Shown piece by piece: positions 13,358-24,502 of a stretch of 64,000 nucleotides of DNA. The position numbers and the translations under genes are program-made. The stretch lies in the NCBI GenBank assembly GCA_017165825.1, contig CM029384.1, forward strand, positions 9,055,062 through 9,119,061, written 5' to 3'. Under the pieces are notes generated by a model. The model was not told the origin of the DNA and ran no database searches. It saw only the letters and a list, made by a program, of their open reading frames with translations. Positions within the stretch are counted from its first letter, which is position 1. Every line of letters begins with the position of its first letter. This stretch comes from Hepsetus odoe. Lineage: Eukaryota > Chordata > Actinopteri > Characiformes > Hepsetidae.

Positions 13358-13792
13358 TGGTGGTAATGTTTCTAACAAATAACATAAGCTTAAAATAGCA
13401 TAAAATGGATGAAAGCACAGAATTCAGGATGGCTAACTACTGTCATCATATAGTTGCTGCTACAGCTATGTGATGCACTTTTGCTAGTTTTTGCAAATGT
13501 GTGTTGGAACGGCTATTCATTAATGCAGTTTGAGGCAAGTATTTAATTATTTAGGCATAAACTTTTCAAAACACCAAATGGTGCATATTAACTTTTTAGT
13601 GTCAATTGTCTCATAGCTCCAAAACAAAACTGAAAAATCAAACTTTCAATGCTAAACATTTTTGGCTGATGGACTAAATAGGTAGGAGAAAGAAGTTGGA
13701 TTTCTTTGCCATACAATGTTACTAAAATACAGTTTCACTTAGGAGTATGTTTTAGTAACATCATTATGTCCAGTCAAATATATACACATGCC
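13358..13792. other. Unique sequence, no gene seen
   Basis: AT-rich DNA before a simple-sequence cluster. Nothing recognisable. Confidence 0.4.
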
Positions 13793-13838
13793 ACACACAC
13801 ACACGCACGCACTCGCACGCACGCACGCACACCTACAC

Positions 13839-13880
<42 letters not shown>
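13793..13880. repeat. (CA)n / (CACG)n microsatellite
   Basis: A CACGCA-type variant region grades into a perfect CA array. Confidence 0.95.
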
Positions 13881-13885
<5 letters not shown>

Positions 13886-13940
13886 GTCTGGTAATTTTTG
13901 GTAATCTAGAATCAGAATGTTTGAAGTGACTGTGATTTCA

Positions 13941-13962
13941 TAGTGTGTGTGTGTGTGAGTGT

Positions 13963-14021
<59 letters not shown>
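13941..14021. repeat. Compound (GT)n-(GA)n microsatellite
   Basis: A short GT array followed by a long perfect GA array. Translations are Arg-Glu repeats only. Confidence 0.95.
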
Positions 14022-14023
<2 letters not shown>

Positions 14024-14104
14024 TGGGGAGGGGAGCTGATATCCACTTCATTAACCACAGCAAGCAGCTTGCCTGCAGGAATGATGCATCTTACGCGCAT
14101 TGGC

Positions 14105-14317
14105 ATTCACACACACCCCCACACACCCCCATAGACAAGCACACATACACACGCACACATGCACGCATTTGTGTGCGCACACACACACACACACACACTC
14201 ACAGACTCACACACACTTTTGTGCTATCACTGCAGAATGTCTCTGCCGTGAACCTCTCTGGGTGAACCTTGTTCAAAAACGACATCTTAGGTAGTTGACA
14301 CTCTTTAGCCTCAAGAG

Positions 14318-14350
<33 letters not shown>

Positions 14351-14352
14351 CA
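14105..14352. repeat. CA-rich cluster
   Basis: Two CA arrays (about 14,177-14,198 and 14,318-14,350) in generally CA/CACG-rich DNA, separated by about 110 bp of unique sequence. Confidence 0.85.
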
Positions 14353-14495
14353 ACTGCGGCATGCATTGCTAAGTGCATGCCAGTGTTGAAAGACATGCTA
14401 ATGTGTCAGCAGCAGTGCAGCAATTCAGGAATTCAGGCAGGGATGCAGTAATGCAACTTCCAACCCAGTGCATATGCATCACTCTTTCACCTTCT

Positions 14496-14735
<240 letters not shown>

Positions 14736-14814
14736 TGATTTGAATGTAGATCTAGACCACAATGCAGTGATTTGGATCAACTGTAGCCAAAGCATTGATT
14801 AATTTATTATCTTG

Positions 14815-15055
14815 TTATCTTATCCTAACCAGGGTTGTGGGAGAGGCTAGAGCCTATTCCAACACACACAAAGCAACTGGCAGAGAAACCAGTCACCATT
14901 CCCTCACTGGGTAGACAGAAGGACAGACACACTCACACATGACCACACCTAGGGGGCAATTTAGCATTTTCAATGCACTTGAAATGCATGTCTTTGGACT
15001 GTGGGAGGAAAGCAGAGCTCCCACTGTTCCATCACGCCACCCAAAGCTATTAAAC
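14815..15055 (+). repeat. Degraded interspersed teleost repeat
   Basis: The order GGTTGTGGGAGAGGCTAGAGCC, GGGGGCAATTTAGCA and GCATGTCTTTGGACTGTGGG resembles a very widespread fish interspersed repeat whose consensus reads in the same order. It has no coding capacity and I cannot assign it to a named class. Confidence 0.5.
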
Positions 15056-15359
15056 ACTTATTTTATTAAAGCATAGTGATATTGTGCTCCGTCTTCTTCA
15101 GTCTGTCATTTAAATAGAGATGCTTGCTTCTGACTCTTAATTTCACACTCAGAAAGTGGATAAGGTTTTTTCATTTAATAACTTCACCCTCTTTTTACCC
15201 TCCTTTTATCCTCAGGCTGCTGATTGTCTGCTGTTAAAGGCATTCATTCATACAAACACACACAAACACTTGCACACACACAGCTGATTGTGTGGTGTTG
15301 AAGGCATTGGGTTTGGGCAGCTGTTTCTGCTTTGACAATCTGGAGCACAGATTAACTCA

Positions 15360-15626
15360 GAGTGAGAGAGGGGGTGGGGGGGGGATCAGGAAATGAGAAG
15401 GAATCATGGAAATGACAAGGAGGTGGTGAAGAGGAGAAAGGGGGTGAAAGAAAAAGAAGAAGAAGAAAAAGAAGAATGAAGGAGACAGAGAGAGCAAGAG
15501 AGAAAAACAGAAGATTGAAGAAAAGAGAAAAAGGAAAAGGGGAAAGTCAGAAAGAATGAATGAAAATGAAATAAAGAAAGAAAGCAAGAAAGAAAGAAAG
15601 CAAGCAAGCAAGAAAGAAAGAGTCAA
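15360..15626. repeat. Purine-rich (GAAA/GAAG)n tract
   Basis: Irregular G/A-only sequence ending in (GAAA)n/(GCAA)n. Frames over it are Ser/Phe-rich artefacts. Confidence 0.85.
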
Positions 15627-15939
15627 TGTTATCATCATCATTATTGTTGAACGTCACCAGAATCCCTTTAACCTTCAGCAGTTCTGGACTGGAACAGTGT
15701 GCAGAAGTTACAGAAGGATCCTGTCCTTCTAATGAAATCCTAACTTTCTAATCATGAAGGCAGAAGGTAACCTGTGAGGTGCTGTCACACTCAGGTCGTT
15801 TACTTTTTTGCCATTCATTCACCTCCTGCTACACACACACACGCACACACAGGCACGCACACACGATGCAGACTGGCTGGCAGAGCTCAGCTGTGGTTTG
15901 TGAATGGGGTGAATGGGGATAATGCAGCCACACAGGTAT

Positions 15940-16312
15940 TTCTCTCTCACTCTCTTGCTCTCCTTCTGTCTTTCGCACCACTATTCTCCCCTAATTTTCA
16001 GTTATTTTGCATTTTATTTTTTGGAGGGATACTGAAGAGCTGTATATACTCACTTTTGTCTTCTGCTCGTATTCTCATCCACCAGCACCCCCCCGTTGCT
16101 TTCTCTCTCTTACTTTCTCATTTTCTTCCCTCTGCATTCAGTACTCCTGCAGCCTTCCATACATTTCACACATACTGCAACTCTCTTTCCTCTCTTCTTT
16201 TTCTCATATTTTTTTCTTTCCTGTGCAATTCTTTTCTTCCCTATCCTTTCCATTATTTTTTCTTTTCTTCTTTGTATGTTACTCCATTGTCTCTTTTGTC
16301 TCAGTCCCCCCT
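15940..16312. repeat. Pyrimidine-rich tract
   Basis: Strongly C/T-biased but only locally repetitive. It carries a 243-residue open frame (15,774-16,505) of low-complexity Ser/Leu/Phe composition, which I do not regard as a gene. Confidence 0.7.
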
Positions 16313-16439
16313 CATGCAGTATGAAATGAGTGTGTTCTGTCTTACCCGGCGTGGAGTGTTTGTGTCCTGGGTTGAGTGCAGCAGCTGGACGGGCTTGTGC
16401 GGGAGTGTGGCAAACAGAGGCACACAGAGAGGCAGCCAA

Positions 16440-16758
16440 AACGTCCGGGAAGAACTGAGAGAAAGAGAGAAAAAGATAGATAGAGAAAGAGAAGAAGAAA
16501 AATAGAAGAAGAAGAAAGAGAAATATAGAAGGAGAGAAGAGACAGAGCAGGAGGGAGAGGGAGCACTGACTGGTTGGAGGTGAGATGAAGGGGAGAGAGA
16601 GTGAGAGAAAGATAAAGGGAGGGAGGGAGGAGAGTGAGAGGGTGGTATTAAGAGAGAGAGGGAGCAAGAGGGAGAGAGAGAAAAGGAGAGAGAGAGAGAA
16701 AGGGAGGGACAGAGACAGAAAGAGTAGTACAAAAGGAGGGAAAGAGTGGTAGTGAAAG

Positions 16759-16827
<69 letters not shown>

Positions 16828-16830
16828 GGG
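16440..16830. repeat. Purine-rich (GA)n tract
   Basis: Irregular GAGA/GAAA sequence that becomes a perfect GA array near 16,765-16,825. With the upstream pyrimidine-rich tract it makes a sharp strand-composition switch. Confidence 0.9.
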
Positions 16831-16896
16831 ATTGGGACAGTAGAGAAGGATTTGGACAGTAGTGCTTGCATGATTCTTAAATGTTTAAGAGAAGAG

Positions 16897-16902
16897 AAAT
16901 GA

Positions 16903-16954
<52 letters not shown>

Positions 16955-16957
16955 AAA
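16897..16957. repeat. (GAAA)n microsatellite
   Basis: About 15 perfect GAAA units. Confidence 0.97.
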
Positions 16958-17143
16958 AATCAGTTCCTTATAAAGATGAAAGTGGTTCAACAAAGAGGCA
17001 AAAACCACCATCAAAACAGCGGTGTGTGCCTTAAAGAGACAGAATGGTGGGACGAAAGAGACAAGAGAGGATAAAAGGGAGAGAATGATTCAAAGACAAG
17101 TTAGCTTGACCTGAGGCCATTGCCACTAGATAATACCACTAGA

Positions 17144-17146
<3 letters not shown>

Positions 17147-17192
<46 letters not shown>
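17147..17192. repeat. (GA)n microsatellite
   Basis: Perfect GA array in otherwise unique DNA. Confidence 0.97.
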
Positions 17193-17195
<3 letters not shown>

Positions 17196-18232
17196 TATAC
17201 ATTTTGAAAACGTCCACATTATCTGAGTCATGGGTAAACAGACACATTGAGGCCAGTGTAGCTTAACTGGGGTCTTGAAACACACACTCACACACATCCA
17301 CACACAGCTTGAGGTCAAATTCACTCAGATGTCACTTATGCAGTCCGTTCCATACACCGAGGCAGCTACAGGCATAAATTAGCTACGGCTCTGCACACGT
17401 GCCCACCATTGCTCTCATTAGTGTTATCATTAGTTAACATCATTACAGGTATTAACACTACAGACACAGGTATGACAAGGAACTATCAATGAAATTAACT
17501 TAATGTTGCTAATAATTAACAATAAACAACTACTGATAACAAATATTTAGGCCTGATCAACTTTAACTGTGGATGGATCCTAAAGACATAACTTGGCTTG
17601 GCAATTGGGCTTAGGATGCTCAGCATAGGGAAGTGATGAAATTGAGGTGAATCTAATTAATACTCTCTGTGGGAGTTGGACGCAAATGACAAGTGCAGTG
17701 AAAGGATTATATTTTATAGCAACTCTTTATTAAAAAATAGGCATTTTATTGTGGCAAAGTGTAAACAGGGACAATGCACAGCAAATCAAAACTCCAAACT
17801 CAATTCATTAGCTTTGTTGGAATTTTTCCAATAAGCTGCGAAGCTTGTCCAAGTTGCTCTGAAAATATGCATTTGTGGGCAGAGCCTGTATAGGTCCAGT
17901 GAAGTAGCTCTTTATAAGAAACAGAACTTCTTGGTTGGGGCCTTGAAGCTGATTGGTTCATTCAAAAGAAACGTCGCCAACCAGGCTTTGTGTTCAGGCA
18001 ACGCTAGGACCTAAGATCGAGCAACCAGCATGTTGGAAACAACTATGGATGACAGACCAGCTTGTTATATGTCTGGAATGCCAAAGTTCAGGTAAATGGT
18101 TTAAGAGCTGTGCAGTAAAAGCTGTACAAATCAACCTGCTCCAGTTACTTCCACACCATACATTTTTGCCAAAATGAGGTTTACAATTTTCAGCACCTTC
18201 TCTTGATAGTAGGTGAAAAAAATGAAAATGGC
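17193..18232. other. Unique sequence, no gene seen
   Basis: AT-rich DNA with no recognised elements. A 74-residue open frame at 17,953-18,177 has no recognisable motif. Confidence 0.4.
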
Positions 18233-18240
18233 ACTGGAAC

Positions 18241-18505
18241 GGGGGCAGCGGTGGCCTAGTGGTTAGGGCGTGATCATAGGGCATGATCGGAGGATCAGGG
18301 GTTCGAACCCCTTCCCAATGGGTTGCCCTGAGGTACCCTTGAGCAACGTGCCGTCCCCATCCCGCTCCTCCCTGCGATGGGCTGGCGACCTGTCCAGGGT
18401 GCGTCCCCATCCTCGTCCTGTGTGCACTGGGTTGGACACCAGCACTCCCCCGCGACCCTGTTTGGGACAAGCGGCAGAAAATGAATGAATGAATGGATGG
18501 ATGGT
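18241..18505 (+). mobile_element. SINE family A, full length, with target-site duplication
   Basis: Complete element: GGGGGCAGCGGTGGCCTAGT (box A region), GGTTCGAACCCC (box B), TTGAGCAACGTGCCGTCCCC, GGGACAAGCGGCAG, and a mixed (AATG)n/(ATGG)n tail. ACTGGAAC at 18,233-18,240 recurs at 18,506-18,513. It is the best model for the full-length family in this window. Confidence 0.93.
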
Positions 18506-18513
18506 ACTGGAAC

Positions 18514-20063
18514 TGTCCACTAGGAACTATTACCAGGTCTGGTTCCTGCAGTGTGAAAGCACAAAAGATCCTGGTACCTAAAAAGTTCCTTGAAAAAAAA
18601 AAAGGTGCAATATACATAATAAATGTATATTTTATATTTGTTTGTTGTTTCAACAATTTAAAGGTGCAGATTTCTCAGTTGTTGCCTTACATGTGTTTTG
18701 GTTTTCTCCTTCACTGGTTATCAGCATAGGCGTACCTATACAGTATAAAGGTATATTAGAGTAAAAAAGAATTCAAAAATAACTTACATTTTAGCTGTAT
18801 AGCTGTCATTAAATGAGTTATTGTAGTGACTATTGTAGTGACTTTTAAAGATGCTCAGAAAAAGGAGCCTGCAGTTTAAGGAGTAAAGATAACGTTATTA
18901 TCTTACACCTGCTTTTAAAATGTTGAAGGCATCATATGTTACATAACACTTAGACTAGTTTGCCAGTCATGGACTATATGCTTAAACTGTAGAATGACAA
19001 ATGATTTTTCTGTCTGGCTTAGGCCTAGTTAGGTTATAAAATCAGCCAAATGCTTTTTGTGTAAAGTAAAAAATAAAAACAGAACAAAACATTTAATTCT
19101 GATTTCATATTCAGCTGCATGCAAAAAAGCATGTACGGTACTGAAGATTAGAGTGAAATATTGATCTTAAAAATCCCCACATTTTTTCTGCCTCTTGGTC
19201 CCCTAGAGACTGTGATGATGCCCTCTAAGCTGTGGCTGTACATGAACATCCCTTTACATGCTTATGTGTGCATGTCACGGAGTGTGCGTGCTTTGTTTAT
19301 TCCAGCAGCCATGTGGTGTAAAGAGTCTGTGTGTTAATAAGGAAAAGCTTTTAGGCACAGGTCCCAGATCAGCTGGGATAAAAAAAAAAAATCCATTGTC
19401 TTTGGGGAAAAATGAATGGCATTAAAAAAATTCCTTTATCTATATACATTATTCCACCATAAGTGCAGAGGAGAAAATAGGTAAACTGTGGCATTGTGAC
19501 CACCATAGTGCATCTGGGTCTCTTTTCTTCCAGAGGTATAATACCCACCTGGCTGTATGCACAATGATGCAGGGAACTTGATTTTTCAGGCCAGGTTATT
19601 TTCCTCCACTACTACAAGGTGTTGCTCTGTTGCTCAGATGTGAATTGTAGGTTTTGTCAGCTGTACATCAACATGAGTACCTGTTTGCATCTATGCAGCC
19701 TTATATGCAGCATGCAGGGAGGCAGTGGCTGGTCTGTCACCTTTCTGTTATAGCCATCACTGACTTTCTCAACACTATGTTCTACAAAAGATCTTAGGTA
19801 GAATTGGACCAGGTATGTCTGCATACACCATCCAACTAGATCTGCTCTTCATCTAGCCATCAAAAATTTGAATCTCATCTTGAAAGTTTTCCTTGCTTCC
19901 AGCACTCCAGAATTGACTTTTCACTATAGTCTTATATATTCTCTTTGACCACTATAATAAGATAATCAGTATTCAAAACCTGTCATTGGTCTTAATGTTC
20001 TGGCTATAGTTTCTGCCAATAGTGATAGGCTCCCCTAACATGCTTTGTGAAATGTTGAAGTAA
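18514..20063. other. Unique sequence, no gene seen
   Basis: No supported gene or element. A-rich runs lie near 18,594 and 19,380. Confidence 0.4.
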
Positions 20064-20252
20064 GTGAAAGTGAAAGCAACAACCTTCGTCATTGTGAAAC
20101 GCAGCACAACACAACACAATGAAATTCAACCTCTGTGTTTCACCCATACACACGTGCAGCAGGGGGCAGCTGTTGAAAGTGCCTGGGGATGGTACCTTGC
20201 TCAAGGGTACCACAGGACAACCTACTGGTGAGGAAATCGAAGTGTGGTATTA
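20064..20252 (-). mobile_element. SINE family B, minus strand
   Basis: The reverse complement reads through the family 3' end (AGTGAAAGTGAAAGCAACAA, then CATTGTGAAACGCAGC) and the CTTGCTCAAGGGTACCACAG block. The tRNA-like head is missing or decayed. Confidence 0.85.
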
Positions 20253-20861
20253 AAACCATGACCTATGATAGTTTACAACAAACTCACTCTATTTACATCA
20301 GTAACAAACACCTATACCTCACTATCATAGCAGGGAGATTGAAGCTTAGCACATTTCTGTTAAGTGAAATGAATTTTATGAACAGCTGCAAACATTAATG
20401 GCCAGACTGTATTGCCAAAACTGTGTCTTCAAACTTTCATGCACTACTTTCTGTAACTGAGTTGGAAAGTATTTTGCATCAAATTACTTTGCCTAGAGCG
20501 GAACCATATAATTAAGCTTAAATTCAGAAAAAATGTGTAATTTTCCTTAAATGTTCTAAAAAGCTGATTATATTTAAGGAAAAAAATGTCAAAAAGACAA
20601 AAAAGAACAGGTTTGAGACACTTTGTTTACCAACAAGTGCAACAGGAGCAATTTTTTTAAAAAGCCATTAATTTTTCCCATAGACAGAAATTATACTGAC
20701 TATTATGTGGACATATTGCAAACTAAAAAATTATACATGACCTCAAAAAAATAACACACACATACACTACAGTACTCAACTTAATCACAAATGGGGAATT
20801 ATTCATTAGGACATCATTAATATTGTAAGCTAAATGTAAAGGCAGTATTTCTATATTCAGC
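20253..20861. other. Unique AT-rich sequence
   Basis: No gene or known repeat recognised. Confidence 0.4.
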
Positions 20862-21262
20862 CTTGCAGCACACTGTGTAAGCTGATTAAATTCTGTATTT
20901 CAGGCAGGTCTTCGCACTGTGCGTGATTAAGGTTGAGAACAGCAATGTTAAATCAAAAAAGCATCAAAAATGACAACAGACTAGAACATAGTCCAGAGTA
21001 GCATTAATTTTTCAGAGCAGTTCCAATCAAATCAAATGCATTTCAGATATAGCACATCTGTTCATTTATTTTGGGCAAGTGCAGATTCAGCTACATGAAT
21101 ACTTGGGGGAAAAAAATCACATTTACACAATTTTCCATTGACCTCAGACGAGGTCATAACATGTTTAGTGACCAAAATTTGGCTTTCACTGGTTTTTCAC
21201 TGGAGCTACGAGGCTAAAATTGCTAACAAAAACTACAAGTCATCCAAATAATTCCCATAAAG
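20862..21262 (+). repeat. Local duplicated block, copy 1 (parts X and Y)
   Basis: Part X (about 20,862-21,067, containing TTAATTTTTCAGAGCAGTTC) and part Y (about 21,133-21,262, containing TTTTTCACTGGAGCTACGAG) each recur downstream in the same order and orientation. No coding content or transposon termini are visible. Confidence 0.7.
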
Positions 21263-21593
21263 CTGCTTCCTGCTTTCTTTAAGTTGGCGCAGGCTTTTCA
21301 GTGTGGACCAGGGCACTGTATGGGTTTAGCAAGGGTCTTGGGAATGAAATGTAATTGCATTATGAAATTTTGAATGACTTCCAATTGCATTAAAAATGCA
21401 AAAAAAATTTAAAAGGGTCTCTAACAAAGCAAAAGTCTGGTGATGGACAGCGTCTAAGTTAGCTGGGAAGTGAAGTCAATAAGATCTTCTGCCAATCTAT
21501 TCCTTTTTGTAATAAGAACCTACTATGCTTGGTGTCATATGCAGCAGTGAAGAGCAGGTTCATTTGAAAAGGATCAGTATGGCAAGAAGTATT

Positions 21594-21785
21594 CGGCCTT
21601 ACTGCAAGCTGCGTGAGCTGATTCAATTCTGTGTTTCAGAAGGTTCTTCACACTATGTGTTTGAGTAAGGTTGGAAACGGCTGTGTTAAATCGATAAAAA
21701 GCATCAGTCCAGATCATATCATTAATTTTTCAGAGCGATTCCAATCGAATGTATCTCAGATATAGTGCACTTGTGCATATATGTG
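21594..21785 (+). repeat. Local duplicated block, copy 2 part X
   Basis: Matches part X of the upstream block by eye at roughly three quarters identity (GAGCTGATTCAATTCTGTGT; TTAATTTTTCAGAGCGATTC). It is separated from its part Y by inserted DNA that includes a CT array. Confidence 0.7.
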
Positions 21786-22211
21786 TGTGGAGGTTTAGTT
21801 TTGAACTGTGGAGGAGTATGAGCCTATCTTCTGGTTAGATAATGTGACAGAGTTTTAAATAAAAATGCAGTGTTGCTGCATCTGCATCTCTTTTTCTTTG
21901 TCCCCTTTCTCCATTTTCTGCCTCAAACAAATTTTTTTGCCTGGTTTTCTCTATATGTGTGTAAGAGTGTGTGTATCTGAGCTTGTAATTGTATGTCTGT
22001 GTGTGCATGTGTATGTTTTGGAGACATGATCTTCTCTGTGTAGAGTGTTAGAGGTGGTTCATCATGCAGGTTTGAATATGTGATTAGTGTCTATAAGTGT
22101 GTGTGTATACCTCTGCGTGAAGGGCTTCAAAGTTGTGCATATATGTGGCATTTTCTGGAGCTGTGGCGTGTGAAAGCATCAGTTTGCACACTCCACTCTG
22201 CATACTGTTAC

Positions 22212-22254
22212 ATCATTGTACTCTCAATGCAATCTCTCTCTCTGTCTCTCTCTG

Positions 22255-22343
<89 letters not shown>

Positions 22344-22344
22344 G

Positions 22345-22410
<66 letters not shown>

Positions 22411-22411
22411 A
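22212..22411. repeat. (CT)n tract
   Basis: CT array with CTGTCTCT interruptions, lying between the two parts of the second copy of the local duplication. The Ser-Leu open frames here are artefacts. Confidence 0.96.
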
Positions 22412-22617
22412 GGCTGGACCACGGAGGCTTGCTTCTTCAAAGGTGCTGCAGAGAACAGCACTGCTCCTGACTCCACACATCAAGAAACTAGTTTAAAGAA
22501 ACATTGTAATAGCTGTTTGACCTATGACTCAAAAATTGAATTTTTTTTTAGGGGGGTGGGAGTGAAATTAAAGGGAAAACAGTCACATGAAAGTGTTATG
22601 GGAATGTAGCAATAGGA

Positions 22618-22760
22618 ATAATTACTCCATAGACCTCAGACGAATTTAGACATGTTTGGTGTCCTAATGTGGTTTCTCTGGTTTTTCACTGGAGCAATGA
22701 GACTAACATTGCTAACAAACATTTAAAGTGAACAGTAACCCAAATTATTTAAATAAAAAA
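22618..22760 (+). repeat. Local duplicated block, copy 2 part Y
   Basis: Contains CCTCAGACGAATTTAGACAT and TTTTTCACTGGAGCAATGAG, matching part Y near 21,133-21,262. Confidence 0.65.
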
Positions 22761-23320
22761 TGGAAATATCATTAAAAAGAATTTCTCAAGCCATCCATAC
22801 TACTTCCAGTTTTTCAAGGTGACACAGTCAATAAAACAAAAAAAAACAAAAGAAAAAAAAGATTCGGGTGAATACTAACTTTTCATGTGTGTCAGCAACA
22901 TAAGCCTCCAGTTCTAAACTGAAAAAACAACAAAAAAAAAAACCAAACTCTGGATCATGCATTTCTTGACAGATCAATGGTTGAATCAATATTTCCTCAA
23001 AATAATACAAACCTATGAAATCTATATTATGATGAAATCTTTACATTTAACATTAAAAAGATCATTGGGTATTAACAGATATTAAAGTAGTAGTAAATTC
23101 TACAGTGTTTCTATAAGAAGGCATATTTGGTCAGCTGATAAAAATGAATAAGCAGATTTCTGCTGAATATTCTCAATCAGACACATTGTCCGATGCATCA
23201 TATGGGCCTCTTCCACATCCTGTAGGAAGTTGCAAAATACTGCTAATGCTGAAGTGACTTGAATGTACTGAGCATTCCTCTTTTGCAAGTCATTAAAAAT
23301 CATTGTACAGCAACTCAGTA
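22761..23320. other. Unique sequence, no gene seen
   Basis: Two A-rich runs (near 22,840-22,860 and 22,920-22,945) in otherwise unremarkable AT-rich DNA. Confidence 0.4.
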
Positions 23321-23321
23321 C

Positions 23322-23705
23322 TATCTTCTTCTTTCAGCTGCTCTCATTTAGGGGTCACCACAGCACATCAACTGTCTGCATTTCTTCCTGTCTTCCTTCC
23401 TGCATCTTTCTCCTTCAGACCAACTGCCTGTATGTCTTCTCTCACAAAATCCATAAACCTCCTATTTGGCTTTCCTCTTTTCCTCTTTCCTTGCAGCTCC
23501 ATCAGCATCCTTCTTCCAATATAATCCTCATCTCTCCTCTGGACATTGGTCCAAACCAATGCATCCAAGCTTCTAACAACATCCATTACCACACCTTCAA
23601 CTTCCAGCTTCAAACTCATCACCCTATCTGACACCTCTAAAACACTTTTGACATACTCCTCTTTCAGGATAACACCTACCCCATTCCTCCTTCCATCCAC
23701 ACCAT
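23322..23705 (-). pseudogene. LINE ORF2 C-terminal fragment, minus strand
   Basis: The reverse complement encodes a decayed version of the C-terminal part also present at 59.8-60.4 kb (GKRKRGKPNRRFMDFVREDI; ...DEDYIGRRMLMELQ) and ends in the LINE 3' sequence followed by (AAGAAG)n. Being 5'-truncated with a simple tail is typical of non-LTR retrotransposons. Confidence 0.85.
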
Positions 23706-24210
23706 GGTAAAACAGTTTAAACCCAACTCTTCATCCAGAAAAAATATCAACTTTTTGGATCAGTACAATCTCCAAAACCATTTTAATATTAAGGCCATTC
23801 GAGATATTTATACCAACAACCAATATTAGAATACAAATATAAACACAAATATATAAAATAAGTCAGAGTAGTTCTCTAGTTCAATGTGGGATATTTGGAA
23901 TAGATGGACTGATAGATGGATGACAGAGAAATAGTAAGACAGACTGATATATACCCATTGCAATAAAAGTCTGTTCCAAAAGCACCCTGTTCTTTAGTCC
24001 ACAATTACTGTATGATATGGAAGTGGAAACCAAATCACAAGATTCTTCTGTGTTAAATTTTATATAAAATGTCTTTAAAAATAAGGTTTAAAATATTAAA
24101 ACTACAACACAAATACATAGTGGTATAAATTTAGCTGAAATTCTACATAGGCCATGTGCAGTTAATAAAAAAAACATGTCACTTGTGGTTTTTCAGACTT
24201 CTGCATTTTA
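23706..24210. other. Unique AT-rich sequence
   Basis: No gene or known element recognised. Confidence 0.4.
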
Positions 24211-24214
24211 GCCG

Positions 24215-24500
24215 GCGGCGAGGGTTACCCCAATGTCATAGTCCACAACACCTAGGACGTACTGACCTTGGTGGCAGGTACAGCAGTCACGTCCCTGGAC
24301 GTTGATTCAGAAACCCCGCCCTCTATGGCGGGCACAGACACAGATGCAGAAGCCTCACTTTTCACTGTAGGCACAGACACAGATTCAGAGGCACCACTCT
24401 CAGGGTGAGAGGGCTGAAGTCTTGCCTACCTGGGCTGATGTGGCTAACGCACACTTTCGGGGCTAACGCAGCAGCGGCAGGTCAGGGCGATAAAAGATGA
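24215..24500 (+). other. GC-rich patch with a short repeated GTDTD-coding unit
   Basis: The base composition is much richer in G and C than the flanks. One + strand frame is open for about 50 codons up to a TGA near 24,405 and contains two related units, GTDTDAEAS and GTDTDSEAP, encoded by a 42-bp direct repeat. It directly abuts the LINE below and could be upstream retroelement coding sequence or a piece of captured gene. I do not recognise the protein. Confidence 0.4.
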
Positions 24501-24502
24501 GC

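Noticed and set aside
15774..16871. Open frames of 243 and 253 residues on opposite strands
   Set aside because: Low-complexity translations of the pyrimidine/purine-rich region, with no motif and strong shadowing between strands.
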